This document shows, one piece after another, positions 8,503 through 17,974 of a stretch of DNA of 64,000 nucleotides. Under the pieces are notes generated by a model. The model was not told the DNA's origin and did not search any database. It saw only the letters and a list, made by a program, of their open reading frames with translations. Both the position numbers and the translations under genes were made by a program. Within the stretch, counting starts at the first letter, position 1; every line of letters begins with the position of its first letter. This stretch comes from Chthoniobacter flavus Ellin428 (GTDB lineage: Bacteria > Verrucomicrobiota > Verrucomicrobiia > Chthoniobacterales > Chthoniobacteraceae). The stretch is from the NCBI RefSeq assembly GCF_000173075.1, contig NZ_ABVL01000019.1, positions 62,001 through 126,000 of the forward strand. The letters run 5' to 3'.

Positions 8503-10728
8503 ATGCCGAGATACGCGCGCGTGCTGGTCGACGATTCCGCCGGGAAAGCTTTTGATTACGAGCTTCCCGAGGCGGTGGCTGCCGTGTTGCAGCCGGGAGC
8601 GCGCGTGCGGGTGCCGGTGCGCACGCGCACGGCGCTGGCCACGGTCATCGAACTGCTCGAGGAAACGGATGTGCCCGGCGTGAAGCTCATCTCCGAGGTG
8701 GTGAGCGCGGAACCCATCCTCAGCCCGCTGCTCCTCAAGCTCGGCGCCTGGATTTCGGACTATTATTGCTGTTCGCTGGAAGCGGCGATGAAGGCAGTGC
8801 TGCCGAATGTGATCCGCAAGGCCGAGGTCGGACATCAGACCCGGCTCTTCGCCCGATTGGCGCGAGAGGTCGAAGAAGAGGAGCTCGAGAAGCTGCGCAA
8901 GAAAGCGCCGTTGCAGGCCGGCGTGATCGATCATCTGACCGAAGCCGCGCAACCGGTGTCCGTCACCGAACTCGCGGAAAAGTGCGACGCCTCGCACGCC
9001 GTGGTCCAGGCGTTGGTGAAGAAAGGCCTCATCGTCACCGAGGCCGCGCGCGTGGAACGCGATCCATTCGGCGACGAGTCTTTCGTCCACGCCGCGCCGC
9101 TGGCCATGAACCCGGAGCAGACCGCCGTCTTCGAACACGTGCGGCGGGCCATCGATCATCCGCCGGATGCCGCGCCGAAGCCGCTCCTGCTGCACGGCGT
9201 GACGGGCAGCGGCAAGACGGAGATTTACCTGCAGGCCATCCAGCTCGTGCTCGAGCGGGGCCAGACGGCCATCATGCTCGTGCCGGAGATTTCCCTCACG
9301 CCGCAGACCGTCGAGCGCTTCAAGTCGCGCTTTGCCGCCACCCGGCATGAGGTGGCGGTGCTCCATTCGCATCTCAGCGAGGGCGAGCGGCACGATGAAT
9401 GGCATAAGATTCGGGATGGCCGCGCCCGGATCGTGATCGGTGCACGTTCGGCCATCTTCGCACCGTGCGCGAACCTCGGTCTCATCGTGGTCGATGAAGA
9501 ACACGAGAACACCTACAAGCAGGAGGAAACGCCCCGCTACCACGGACGCGACATCGCCGTCCTGCGGGCCAGCATGGAAAAGTGCGCCATCCTGCTCGGC
9601 AGCGCCACGCCGTCGCTGGAGAGCTTCCACAATGCGCAGACTGGCAAATACGAGCTCTTGCGCCTGATCGCGCGCGTCGATGACAAGAAGATGCCGTTCA
9701 TCCGCATCATCGACCTGCGCATGGAGTCGAAAAAGCACGGCGCCATCCTTTCCGAGAGGCTCATTACGGCGATCAACGACCGCCTGACCAAGAAGGAGCA
9801 AACCATCCTCTTTCTCAACCGGCGCGGGTTCTCCACCTCCCTCATCTGCGAGAAATGCGGTCACGTTTGCGAGTGCCCAAACTGCTCCGTGGCCCTGACT
9901 TTTCACCGCGCGGCGGCCCGGATGGTGTGCCACATCTGCGGTTACCAGGCGGTCGCGCCCCAGAAATGCCCGGAGTGCCGCGACCCGGGAATCAAATACA
10001 CCGGCACCGGCACGGAGAAGGTCGAGGATTCCGTCTCGCGGCTTTTTCCCAAGGCGGTGATCAAACGCCTGGATGCCGACGTGATGCAACGGCGCGAGGC
10101 CTTTCGCGAAACGCTCACCGCCTTCCGCACGGGCAAGATCGATATCCTCGTCGGCACGCAGATGATCGCCAAGGGGCTGCATTTTCCGAACGTCACCCTC
10201 GTTGGCATCATCAACGCCGACCTGGGTTTACACCTGCCGGACTTTCGCGCGGGCGAACGGACCTTCCAGTTACTCACCCAGGTCGCCGGACGCGCGGGCC
10301 GCGGGGACGTGGAGGGCGAAGTCTTCGTCCAATCCTTCACGCCCTTCAGCCCGTCGATCCAGCACGCGAGGCATCACGATTTCGACGGCTTCTGGGAGCA
10401 AGAGATCGAATTCCGCCGGCAATGGGATTACCCGCCGTTCACCCATCTGGTGTTGATCATCGTCCGTTCCGCGCATCAACAGCGCGGGAGCTTCTCCGCC
10501 GAAACCCTGCACCGTCGTCTCAAGGAAGAGCTGCCTCCCGGCGTCACCCTCAGCGAGCCCGCGCCGGCCCCGCTGGAAAAGTCGCACGGCAGCTACCGGT
10601 TTCATCTCATGATGCGCACGCGTTCCATCGTGCGCCTGAGCAGGCATCTGCGCGCGGTTTTGGACAAGCTTACGTTTCCCGAGGATGTCTTCGTGACGGT
10701 GGACGTGGATGCCTATCAGTTGCTGTGA
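8503..10728 (+). CDS. priA: Primosomal replication restart helicase PriA
   Basis: This 741-residue protein has the full PriA layout: an N-terminal 3'-DNA-binding domain ('ARVLVDDSAGKAFDYELP'), Walker A 'GVTGSGKTEIYL', a DEEH box in 'LIVVDEEHENTYKQEE', and the eight-cysteine zinc region from 'CEKCGHVCECPNCSV' to 'CHICG' and 'CPEC' inserted in the second helicase lobe. It then has 'AGRAGRGDVEG' (motif VI) and a C-terminal domain. PriA reloads the replisome at stalled forks. ATG 8503 is preferred; an in-frame TTG sits two codons upstream at 8497. Length is typical for the family. Confidence 0.97.
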   Translation: MPRYARVLVDDSAGKAFDYELPEAVAAVLQPGARVRVPVRTRTALATVIELLEETDVPGVKLISEVVSAEPILSPLLLKLGAWISDYYCCSLEAAMKAVLPNVIRKAEVGHQTRLFARLAREVEEEELEKLRKKAPLQAGVIDHLTEAAQPVSVTELAEKCDASHAVVQALVKKGLIVTEAARVERDPFGDESFVHAAPLAMNPEQTAVFEHVRRAIDHPPDAAPKPLLLHGVTGSGKTEIYLQAIQLVLERGQTAIMLVPEISLTPQTVERFKSRFAATRHEVAVLHSHLSEGERHDEWHKIRDGRARIVIGARSAIFAPCANLGLIVVDEEHENTYKQEETPRYHGRDIAVLRASMEKCAILLGSATPSLESFHNAQTGKYELLRLIARVDDKKMPFIRIIDLRMESKKHGAILSERLITAINDRLTKKEQTILFLNRRGFSTSLICEKCGHVCECPNCSVALTFHRAAARMVCHICGYQAVAPQKCPECRDPGIKYTGTGTEKVEDSVSRLFPKAVIKRLDADVMQRREAFRETLTAFRTGKIDILVGTQMIAKGLHFPNVTLVGIINADLGLHLPDFRAGERTFQLLTQVAGRAGRGDVEGEVFVQSFTPFSPSIQHARHHDFDGFWEQEIEFRRQWDYPPFTHLVLIIVRSAHQQRGSFSAETLHRRLKEELPPGVTLSEPAPAPLEKSHGSYRFHLMMRTRSIVRLSRHLRAVLDKLTFPEDVFVTVDVDAYQLL

Positions 10729-10933
10729 TGTCGACAATAGGCAGCCATGAAATAAGTAACAGCGCGTATTAATTCCTGTGTAACGCGCGGCGGAGATACT
10801 TTGGATGGACTGAGTATTAATGCGTAATTTTTCATATATTTTGGCATCGTGAGTGCTGCTTGCTCTCGGCGTGTTTTTCTCCGCCTTTATCCATTCCGCT
10901 CTGAAAAAGAGTCGAAAGGAGCCGTCTGCCTTG

Positions 10934-11371
10934 ATGCCCATGAAGAGCGCCCTCTCGCGGCTCGGCGGCTATACCCTCGTGGAGGTGATGGTCGCGGCCA
11001 CCGTTTTGTGCCTCTGCGCCGTCGCGGTGACCGGCGCTCTTCTGCAACTCAACCGTCGTGCGGCCATCTCCCGCGTGATGAATGCGGCCAAGGCGGAGGC
11101 GCTTTCGCGAATCCACGAGGTCCAGCAGCTTTCTTATGATCCGGATGCCTCCCCGGCGGTCATTCCCGGGCTCCTGAGTTCGGCGCTGCCGAAAACGGTC
11201 GATTTGGGGAGCACTTTGACCAATCTGGGCAGCATTCCTGCCACGGAGACCTGGACGGTGGCCTCGGTGCCGGGCAATGCCGGGATCCTCTCGGTGACCT
11301 GCAAGATTTCTTACACCTACCTGAACCGCAATGAGTCGTATCAAGTCTTTACCTACAAAGCACCGAACTGA
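10934..11371 (+). CDS. Minor pseudopilin, small (GspI/PilV-like)
   Basis: This 145-residue protein has a type III prepilin signal: a short basic leader, 'LGG', then 'YTLVEVMVAATVL', with Glu at mature position 5. A prepilin peptidase would cut after the second Gly. An AAGGAG-like site at about 10916-10921 lies 12 nt before ATG 10934. It is the first of three genes (10934, 11331, 12290) whose sizes rise from small to medium to large, as in the GspI-J-K or PilV-W-X tip complexes of type II secretion or type IV pili. The next gene overlaps it by 41 nt in another frame. A mirrored set is at 22816-20219. Confidence 0.8.
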   Translation: MPMKSALSRLGGYTLVEVMVAATVLCLCAVAVTGALLQLNRRAAISRVMNAAKAEALSRIHEVQQLSYDPDASPAVIPGLLSSALPKTVDLGSTLTNLGSIPATETWTVASVPGNAGILSVTCKISYTYLNRNESYQVFTYKAPN

Positions 11372-12269
11372 TCTCGGAGGGTTCACCCTTGTCGAGTTGA
11401 TGGTTTCCATGTCGGTGGTCGGCGTCGTCGGTCTCGTCATGTTCAGCGTCATGATCAGCACGATGAGGCTTTCCACGGTCAATACGGCAACGAACCTCTC
11501 CAACTACCGCACGCGGCAGGCGCTGGATCGCCTGGCCGACACCGTCCATTATGACAGCGTGGATATGCCGGCGCAGATCAATTCGGACGGCACCACTGCG
11601 AGCGGTGGCACGTCGGATGGCATCTTGATCAAGCACCTCGTCCCCGGAATGTACGTCTTCCTGAATTCGGATGGAACGACCGCCGACATCGCGTCGACCG
11701 CCAGCGCATTCACGTTGCAGTATGCCACGTCGGCTTGGGGGACTTTGCCGCAGCCATACGACTACTTTTTGCTGGCGAGTTCCACGGCGCCGGAGCTCGA
11801 AATACCGAAAACCGGCGGGGTTGGCACACCGACTACGTCCAACGGCGTTACATCGGTAGCCATCAAGACCACTGCCGCAGTAGGGGAAAAGCTCACGCCC
11901 AGTTACTATACGGTGACCGCGGTCCGCTACCGGAAGGAGGCCTACATTTTCGTCCAGAATGGCACCAGCGCCTACTGGACTCTCCGCTTCTACCCGACGG
12001 TGTACCCTGGGATGGATTACACCAACGCCCAAAACTACTACACGCTGGGTACCGGTTTTGAAAAACAGGGAACCCAAGGATGGTTCACGGCGAGCACGGA
12101 CAGCGCCAACAACAATACCCAGGCGATCTGGCTGCAGGCGCTCGTGCGCTCCTCGGGACACGGCGAGTACTCCGAGGATATCGATAAGCGCAACACCGCG
12201 ACGACCATGCCTTTGCAGATCAAACTTTGGAACTACACCACCCCTTCGACCACGGCTCCGAGCTCTTAA
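11331..12269 (+). CDS. Minor pseudopilin, medium (GspJ/PilW-like)
   Basis: This 312-residue protein has a prepilin cleavage site in 'LGGFTLVELMVSMSVVG' with Glu5 of the mature chain. The rest is a Ser/Thr/Tyr-rich beta domain without a recognised fold. The start lies 41 nt inside the preceding pseudopilin gene, which implies translational coupling. Size and place in the trio match GspJ or PilW. The leader 'MSRIKSLPTKHRTDLGG' is long for a prepilin leader but within the known range. Confidence 0.8.
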   Translation: MSRIKSLPTKHRTDLGGFTLVELMVSMSVVGVVGLVMFSVMISTMRLSTVNTATNLSNYRTRQALDRLADTVHYDSVDMPAQINSDGTTASGGTSDGILIKHLVPGMYVFLNSDGTTADIASTASAFTLQYATSAWGTLPQPYDYFLLASSTAPELEIPKTGGVGTPTTSNGVTSVAIKTTAAVGEKLTPSYYTVTAVRYRKEAYIFVQNGTSAYWTLRFYPTVYPGMDYTNAQNYYTLGTGFEKQGTQGWFTASTDSANNNTQAIWLQALVRSSGHGEYSEDIDKRNTATTMPLQIKLWNYTTPSTTAPSS

Positions 12270-12289
12270 GACCCCGAACCCAAGCGAAC

Positions 12290-14347
12290 ATGAAAACATC
12301 CAGCAAAGAGAGCGGCAGCATCCTGCTATCCGTCCTCATGATTGTGACCGTCTCGATTGCCATCGTCGGCGCGGCCTATGTCTCCACCACGAATCAGGGT
12401 CAGATGACCTCGCGGAGCGCGGACATGGATGCTTTGCAAGTCACCGCCGAGGGCGTGCTGGACTATACCTACGGAGTGTGGAAGTCGTCGCTGGAGGACA
12501 ACGGCAAGATGTTAGACGCGGCGGGTGCGAATGCCCTGGTCAGTGAGACCAATCTCCCGGCCGTCCCAGCGAACATGCAAATTCTGGGTCTGACTCTCAC
12601 TCCGATCGATTCTTATGGAGTGCCCCAGTCTGCGGTGACGTATGCCAACGACTATCGGACGTCACTCGTCTATAACTATCTGGCTACGGTGGAACTGCGG
12701 ACTACTGGTGTGGGCGGAGGGCGACGAGTAAAGATGCAACGGAACTTCTACTACAGCTCGTTGCCGCCGACCCGGGGGATGTTCTTTTCCCAGGGTGACT
12801 TCGAGCTCTACAAGCCGGCGAAAATGGTGATCGGCGGCAACGTGCACACCAATGCCAACGCGCACGTTTCCACGGGTACTCAGCCCGTCCTGAACGCGGA
12901 CGGTTCCGTTAAAACCACAGGCCTCGAGTTCCTGCCTACCTCCAACGTGACCCACGTTGGCAGCTATGACAACAATGCTCCGCCGGGCGCGACTAACTGG
13001 AATAATCAAGGCACCAACTACGCGCCGACTTATGACAACGGCTTTTCCAAACAGGTCAAGCAAGTGCCGGACATGTCCGGTATCGGTCTCGGGACGGCCG
13101 CAGTGTACGACACCACCGATAACAACCCGAACAACGACGGCAACCACGAGATGATCGAACCGCCTGTGGCGGGCTACACCGATCCCGCCCCCATCGCGAA
13201 CAGCCGGCTCTATAACACCGCCGGCATTCTCATTGATGTCACGGGTCCGGTGGACACGACGGCGTCGCTGGCCAACTCGACCGGCAATACTTTTTCCGGC
13301 GGTAATATCACCATCACCGGGCAGAACGGAACCACCCTCACGTCCGCCCAGGCGACGGCCATCCGCAACGCGGTGAGCAATTCGACCGTCACCCAGAAGC
13401 AAGTCTGGGTGCCGAAACTCGTAACCCAGCAGGTTTGGGTTTCGAATTGGGTATGGGTGACCAGCGGCTATTATACGACCAGTAGGTCTGGAAAAAAGAC
13501 CTGGGTGGATACGAGCGGATATGTGGACCAAGGCGGCTACCAAACCCAGACGGTCGATCAGGGCAGTTACGTGACCCAGAACGTGACCGTACAAACGACC
13601 CTCTACGACAAGCGCGAGTCGCAAAGCATCCCCATCACCAATCTCGACGTCGGTGCCGTTAACCCTACGCTCAACAGCCTCAACAGTTTCAACGGCATCA
13701 TTTATATGTATGACACGGGTTCGGGCAGCAAAAACGCCATCCGCGTGACCGATGGCGGAGTGCTTCCGAATGCCGGCCTCACCATCGCTACCTTGAATGG
13801 GCTCTATGTGCAGGGGGACTACAACGTTGGTACGACTAATCCAAATCAGGTGCCGTCGAATGCCAGCCCGGGATCTGGTGCACTGACTTATTATACTCCC
13901 ACTCCGGGTTACATCCCCCCCTCTGCGGCGCTCGTCGGCGATGCCGTCATGGTGCTTTCGAATAGCTGGTCCGACAGCAATGCGAGCAGCAGCGTGGGCA
14001 GTCGTCTGGCCTCGAACACCACCTTGAATACCGCGCTCATCGGCGGTTACATTCCCTCGACCAGCACCGGAACTGGCGGCCGGTCCGGCTATTCCGGTGG
14101 GATGAATAACTTCCCTCGGTTCCTCGAGACCTGGACGAACGATAGCATGACTTTCTCCGGCGCGTTTGTCTCCCTCTATCAGAGCCAGACGTTCACCGCA
14201 GAGTGGGATACCGGCGATATCTATGCGCCGCCCACCCGCTACTGGTACTTCGATACCATGTTGCTGACCCGCGTGCTGCCGGGCATTCCGTCGACCGGCG
14301 GTTGCTCCCGCGGCCCGATTACGCGGCTGCCCGATATTCAGCTGTGA
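12290..14347 (+). CDS. Large pseudopilin-like protein (GspK/PilX-like)
   Basis: This 685-residue protein opens with 'MKTSSKESGSILLSVLMIVTVSIA': a basic leader, Gly, then a hydrophobic helix with no Glu at mature position 5, the hallmark of GspK-type tip pseudopilins and common in PilX-like proteins. The remaining 650 residues are a large exported beta-rich domain ('VIGGNVHTNANAHVSTG' and similar). Residues about 372-443 are unusually rich in Trp, Val, Tyr and Gln ('VWVSNWVWVTSGYYTTS'). I chose ATG 12290 because it sits just ahead of the leader. The stop codon overlaps the GTG start of the next gene, so the four genes 10934-14970 form one operon by spacing. Confidence 0.75.
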   Translation: MKTSSKESGSILLSVLMIVTVSIAIVGAAYVSTTNQGQMTSRSADMDALQVTAEGVLDYTYGVWKSSLEDNGKMLDAAGANALVSETNLPAVPANMQILGLTLTPIDSYGVPQSAVTYANDYRTSLVYNYLATVELRTTGVGGGRRVKMQRNFYYSSLPPTRGMFFSQGDFELYKPAKMVIGGNVHTNANAHVSTGTQPVLNADGSVKTTGLEFLPTSNVTHVGSYDNNAPPGATNWNNQGTNYAPTYDNGFSKQVKQVPDMSGIGLGTAAVYDTTDNNPNNDGNHEMIEPPVAGYTDPAPIANSRLYNTAGILIDVTGPVDTTASLANSTGNTFSGGNITITGQNGTTLTSAQATAIRNAVSNSTVTQKQVWVPKLVTQQVWVSNWVWVTSGYYTTSRSGKKTWVDTSGYVDQGGYQTQTVDQGSYVTQNVTVQTTLYDKRESQSIPITNLDVGAVNPTLNSLNSFNGIIYMYDTGSGSKNAIRVTDGGVLPNAGLTIATLNGLYVQGDYNVGTTNPNQVPSNASPGSGALTYYTPTPGYIPPSAALVGDAVMVLSNSWSDSNASSSVGSRLASNTTLNTALIGGYIPSTSTGTGGRSGYSGGMNNFPRFLETWTNDSMTFSGAFVSLYQSQTFTAEWDTGDIYAPPTRYWYFDTMLLTRVLPGIPSTGGCSRGPITRLPDIQL

Positions 14348-14970
14348 TCGCACGCATCCTGTTTTCGAAAGCCCTTCTCCTCGCTGCTGGCTTTCTGACC
14401 CTGGCTTTTGTCCCGGGTGAGATGAAGGCCGCCGATGGAAATCCTCCGCAGATCTCCTTCGGTGCGCACAAGCTGATGGAGACCAATGTCGAAGGTCCCG
14501 ACGTGGAGCGGACTTATTTCACCATCGGTGAAAACCGCGTCGTCTTCGGCCTGCCGAAAGGTTGGCGGCTCAGTACGGGCGACGGCTTTCTGCTGCTCCC
14601 CGAGGAAGGAACGGTCGATGGCGAGATTCACGTCACCCGATCGCCTTTCACCCCGGATTTCGATCTCGCGACGAATGTTCTGAAATACCGCGAATCCGCG
14701 GCCCAAGGCATGCCGCAAGGCGCCAGCAAGGAGCAAGCGCAGCAACCGCTGATGGACCCCTATCCCTTCAATGGCTGGAAGAGTCTCGGCTTCGTTTGGA
14801 GTTACGGCGGCCAGGGCCGGGCGATGGTTCGCACCGTCAGCTACATCAATCTCGATGCAAAACTCGGTGTTCAGGTGATCGTGACCACCCTTGCTTCCAA
14901 ACAGGACTCCCCAAAAATCGAGAAGGCTGCCAAAGATTTCATGGCCTCCTGGTGGGTGAAAGGGAAGTGA
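14344..14970 (+). CDS. Exported protein of unknown function, paralogue of 19534-20166
   Basis: I start this at GTG 14344, whose last bases overlap the stop of the preceding gene (GTGA), giving 208 residues with a signal peptide ('ILFSKALLLAAGFLTLAF'). The C-terminal half has the spaced pattern 'LKYRESA...MPQG...DPY..NGWKSLGFVWSYGGQGR...SYIN' and a final 'AAKDFMASWW'. The exported protein at 19534-20166 has the same pattern ('LRYREAA...LPPG...DP...HGWHSFRFAYSYIEQGT...TFIN'). I do not recognise the family. The pairing of one copy with the pseudopilins and one with the exosortase suggests a part in the same surface pathway. Confidence 0.75.
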   Translation: MIARILFSKALLLAAGFLTLAFVPGEMKAADGNPPQISFGAHKLMETNVEGPDVERTYFTIGENRVVFGLPKGWRLSTGDGFLLLPEEGTVDGEIHVTRSPFTPDFDLATNVLKYRESAAQGMPQGASKEQAQQPLMDPYPFNGWKSLGFVWSYGGQGRAMVRTVSYINLDAKLGVQVIVTTLASKQDSPKIEKAAKDFMASWWVKGK

Positions 14971-14980
14971 CCAAAAGCAA

Positions 14981-15010
14981 AAAAGGGTGACGATTGCTCG
15001 TCACCCTTTT
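14981..15010. terminator. Bidirectional terminator between convergent genes
   Basis: A perfect 13-bp stem (14981-14993 with 14998-15010) closes a TTGC loop. On the minus strand it is followed by TTTTTTGCTTTT; on the plus strand by a shorter T4 within the stem end. It lies 10 nt after the plus-strand stop at 14970 and 27 nt past the minus-strand stop at 15037. Confidence 0.85.
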
Positions 15011-15036
15011 GATGGAGTTTTTGTCTTCGTGCCTGA

Positions 15037-15852
15037 TCAGGCCGGCAAGAGCTTCCGGCGGATGGCCGGGCCGCCGATGATCATGCCGAGCACCGCGAAC
15101 AGTGGGAGGAGCGCGGAGGTCTCCGGCACGGAAGTAAGGTTGGAGCCTTCCACGGCGAAGGTCTCTTCGTAGCCGCCGCTGGAGGGCAGCGTATTGCCCC
15201 ACATTTGGTACATGTAAACGTAGTCGCTCGCGCTGGCGCCCGCGAAATCCGAAACCGGGATGTAGATCGAAATGTCCGCCTGGCCGCTGCCGCTGTTGCC
15301 ATCGAAGTAAAGGACGTCATTGGAGCCGAGCGATGGGCTCATGTTGTAACGCAGAGTGCCCAGCGAGCCGTTGAAGAGACCGCTCGAGTTCGTCGAGGTG
15401 CTGCTTTGCAAGGTGGGCGAGGTCCAGACGCTGAGCATGTCCAGCGAAATGGTGGACGTCGACGTCGCGTTGGGTTCATTCACGTCGACAACGAATTGGT
15501 AATATTGCTGGCCGTTGAGGCTCACCTCAGCGAGCGAACCCAAGGTGAGAGGATGGTTCCATTGCGGAACACGCTTCGTGTCGAAGTTCCCATTGGTCCC
15601 GTTATAACCCTGCTCGGTTGGGCTGGATTGGATGGTCAGAAACGGATCGATCACCCCAGTGCCGGCAGGTTGGGTGAAGTTCGTGGTGAACACTGCGCCG
15701 TTGATGGTGCCCGGATCGGTCGGAGCCGGACTGAGGCTCGGATCGTTGAGATTGATGGTGGTCGCGTGCGCGGGCTGCGAGGCGAGCAAAGCGGAGAGGC
15801 TCAACAGCAGCGCGCCCATGGGGGTGGTGAACGAGGACAATTTCAGCTTCAT
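15037..15852 (-). CDS. PEP-CTERM-like secreted protein (VPET variant)
   Basis: This 271-residue protein has an N-terminal signal peptide ending in 'ASQPAHA' and a C-terminal sorting signal of PEP-CTERM build: 'VPETS', a hydrophobic segment ('ALLPLFAVLGMIIGG') and a basic end ('AIRRKLL'). The second Pro of PEP is replaced by Thr, a tolerated variant in this class. The body is Ser/Thr/Asn-rich beta sequence. It lies next to the exosortase locus, making it the nearest candidate substrate. The gene stands alone on its strand, with a likely promoter at 15930-15959 and a bidirectional terminator downstream. Confidence 0.8.
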   Translation of the reverse strand: MKLKLSSFTTPMGALLLSLSALLASQPAHATTINLNDPSLSPAPTDPGTINGAVFTTNFTQPAGTGVIDPFLTIQSSPTEQGYNGTNGNFDTKRVPQWNHPLTLGSLAEVSLNGQQYYQFVVDVNEPNATSTSTISLDMLSVWTSPTLQSSTSTNSSGLFNGSLGTLRYNMSPSLGSNDVLYFDGNSGSGQADISIYIPVSDFAGASASDYVYMYQMWGNTLPSSGGYEETFAVEGSNLTSVPETSALLPLFAVLGMIIGGPAIRRKLLPA

Positions 15853-15929
15853 AATGTTCGAGGCTTGGACCGAGTTTGTGTTGTGGGCCGAACCATCATT
15901 GGGCGGAGATGGTCGGATTGGTTGCGTAT

Positions 15930-15959
15930 TTCATAACTGCTAGAAAACGCGTAGGTCAA
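15930..15959 (-). promoter_or_regulatory. Possible sigma-70-type promoter for the PEP-CTERM-like gene
   Basis: On the minus strand TTGACC (15959-15954) and TATGAA (15935-15930) are 18 nt apart, about 75 nt before ATG 15852. Both boxes are close to consensus, but promoter rules for this phylum are not well known to me. Confidence 0.3.
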
Positions 15960-16131
15960 TCACATTTGAGAATCTATTTCCGTGCCAAAGATGAGACAAA
16001 CGTATTTTGTCGCCGAAAATATACATCCGGCGTACAGGCTGCTGGGTCGAGTCGACAGAAACGAGAGAACGCCCAAGCGTCCCGTCGATGCCAGACTGCA
16101 AAAGCTCCGGATGAAGCGCGGTGGCAGGGGG

Positions 16132-17889
16132 CTATTCCGGCTCCGAGCGGGCCGTCTGGATCTCCTCCCGAGCCGTCCGCAAGAGTGCCTGTTCTTCCGG
16201 TAGCAAATCCGCCTTTTTTGCCAGTTCCAAAAAGGCCGGAGCGCGATCCCAGTCGGCGGTTGCCGCCAGCAGAACTCCATAATAGGCCGCGAAATTCGGC
16301 GTTTTCAAAATCGCGGGGCTGAGGCACTTCATCACCTGCAGGGCACGTTCCGACTGTCCCAGCCGATGCAGCGAAAAAGCATAAGTTGAAACGTAATCCG
16401 CCTCGTAGGGATGTCTCTCGTAGAGGGTTCTGGCCAGTTCACTGGCGTGGGCTACGTCCCGGCCGAGAAGCAGGGAGTAGAGCGCGAAGTTATTGGCGGC
16501 GGCGTCGTTGCCCTGATGTGTTTCCCGGTAGCGGGCGGTTGCATCGAGAAGCCCGGCTGTATCCTTGGTGCGGCTCAAGATAGGAAGGATGGTTTGCGAC
16601 GCCCAGGCAGATTCTTTGGGATCCTTTAGCAGGGCGCGCAGGAGATCGGTGTACTGCGCTTCCCAACCCCAGTTGGCGACCATTCTCGTCAACTCGGCGG
16701 TGGCGCCCGGGACTTTGGCGGCGGATGCCACTGCGGCGTCCCACTGTGGTGCGGATTGGGAAACGCTGCCCTCCTCGCGCAGGGCGCGGGAAAGAAGGGC
16801 GTGGCGAACGTATTCCAGCCGCTGCCAGTTTCCGGTTTCGGTAAATGATTCCAGAGCAGCCCAACTGCGCAGGCCGAAGATATTCAAGGCCGCGGCGGCG
16901 CAGACTCGCGGATCGTCCCAAGCTTCGGGGGGAAACTCCGCGGCCCACTCCACGGCTGCGCCGAATCGGCTGTTCCGATTCATCCAATTCAGGAGTTCCG
17001 CAGTGGCCGGAGCATTGCCTCGAGCGCGATCCTTCATCGAGGCGAGGAAGGACGGGAAGTCCGGGGTATCGGTGGCGCGCAGCAGGTCGAGCAGCGTCAT
17101 TTGATCCGCAAGCTGGGCATCCGGCAGCGAGGCGAGCTGGCGGGCCAGGATGACGGCGCCGCTCAGTTCGTTGTTCCCCATCGCATCGCGGACCAGGGCG
17201 CGGAAGGCGCGAAGCCGCAACTCCGGTTTGGCACTGATGCGTTTCAAGGTTGCCTGCGCCGTGGGGCGATCTTCGATCCAACCGCGATCGACCAACGCGG
17301 CTGCTTGCTCCAACTGATAGGTTTCGTTTTGCGGTTCGAGACGGACGGCGGCTCCCAATTCTTCGACCGCGCGCGTATGCTCACCCATGGCGGCCAGAGT
17401 GCGTCCCAAGGCCTCGTGATACCGCGCATCGTTTTGCCCGGCAGCAGCCAGCTTCTCCAGCGCCTCCCTGGCGACCGCGGGCTTGCCAAAGCGAAGCGAA
17501 GTCTCCGCACAATCCAGCGCGGGCTGAAGAATTCCTGGCTGAAGATCGACCAGCCGTCGCCGCCAGACAACGGCCTCGGACGCGCCCTTTTCTTCGCATA
17601 CTTCGGCGGCGAGGCGATTGGTGGCCAGGTCGCCAGGGTTGATGCTGAAAGCTTGCCGGATGGTGATTGAGGCGTTGATCACATCTCCTTTTTGCATCAG
17701 GGCGCGAGCCCGTTTTGCCAGATGCGGTGGTACCCACTTGCGGTAGGCACGCCAACCTCCATAGGAAGCCGCGGCAATCAGGATCAACGCGGCAGCGGTG
17801 ATGAGGAGATTTCTGGGGAGATTGGATTTTTTTGCGAGGTCGACCACGGCTGGGGTTGTAGACTGTAAGCAGCCTCTCCGCCATGGCAT
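16132..17889 (-). CDS. Membrane-anchored TPR-repeat protein of the exosortase locus
   Basis: With ATG 17889 the protein has 585 residues: a short cytoplasmic start, one transmembrane helix ('LLITAAALILIAAASYGGW'), then helical repeats of the tetratricopeptide kind, clearest at 'ARYHEALGRTLAAMGEHTRAVEELGAAVRLEP' (read as two 16-residue halves) and near the C-terminus ('YVSTYAFSLHRLGQSERALQVMK'). TPR proteins commonly accompany PEP-CTERM/exosortase loci, where they are thought to organise the surface-export machinery. It is transcribed away from the exosortase, with 85 bp between the two starts, so the promoters share that short space. A longer start at 17985 would overlap the exosortase 5' end and adds no family-like sequence. 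Confidence 0.75.
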   Translation of the reverse strand: MPWRRGCLQSTTPAVVDLAKKSNLPRNLLITAAALILIAAASYGGWRAYRKWVPPHLAKRARALMQKGDVINASITIRQAFSINPGDLATNRLAAEVCEEKGASEAVVWRRRLVDLQPGILQPALDCAETSLRFGKPAVAREALEKLAAAGQNDARYHEALGRTLAAMGEHTRAVEELGAAVRLEPQNETYQLEQAAALVDRGWIEDRPTAQATLKRISAKPELRLRAFRALVRDAMGNNELSGAVILARQLASLPDAQLADQMTLLDLLRATDTPDFPSFLASMKDRARGNAPATAELLNWMNRNSRFGAAVEWAAEFPPEAWDDPRVCAAAALNIFGLRSWAALESFTETGNWQRLEYVRHALLSRALREEGSVSQSAPQWDAAVASAAKVPGATAELTRMVANWGWEAQYTDLLRALLKDPKESAWASQTILPILSRTKDTAGLLDATARYRETHQGNDAAANNFALYSLLLGRDVAHASELARTLYERHPYEADYVSTYAFSLHRLGQSERALQVMKCLSPAILKTPNFAAYYGVLLAATADWDRAPAFLELAKKADLLPEEQALLRTAREEIQTARSEPE

Positions 17890-17974
17890 CTGATTTTCGC
17901 CGCCCTTCCGCGATTTCCGATTCGTGGCGCGGATTCGACTTGTGTTGCGGAACCATTTCAGTCTCTTGGCCTTA

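Noticed and set aside
8446..10182. 578-codon minus-strand open frame
   Set aside because: Antisense to priA, whose motifs are complete; no family features in the opposite frame.
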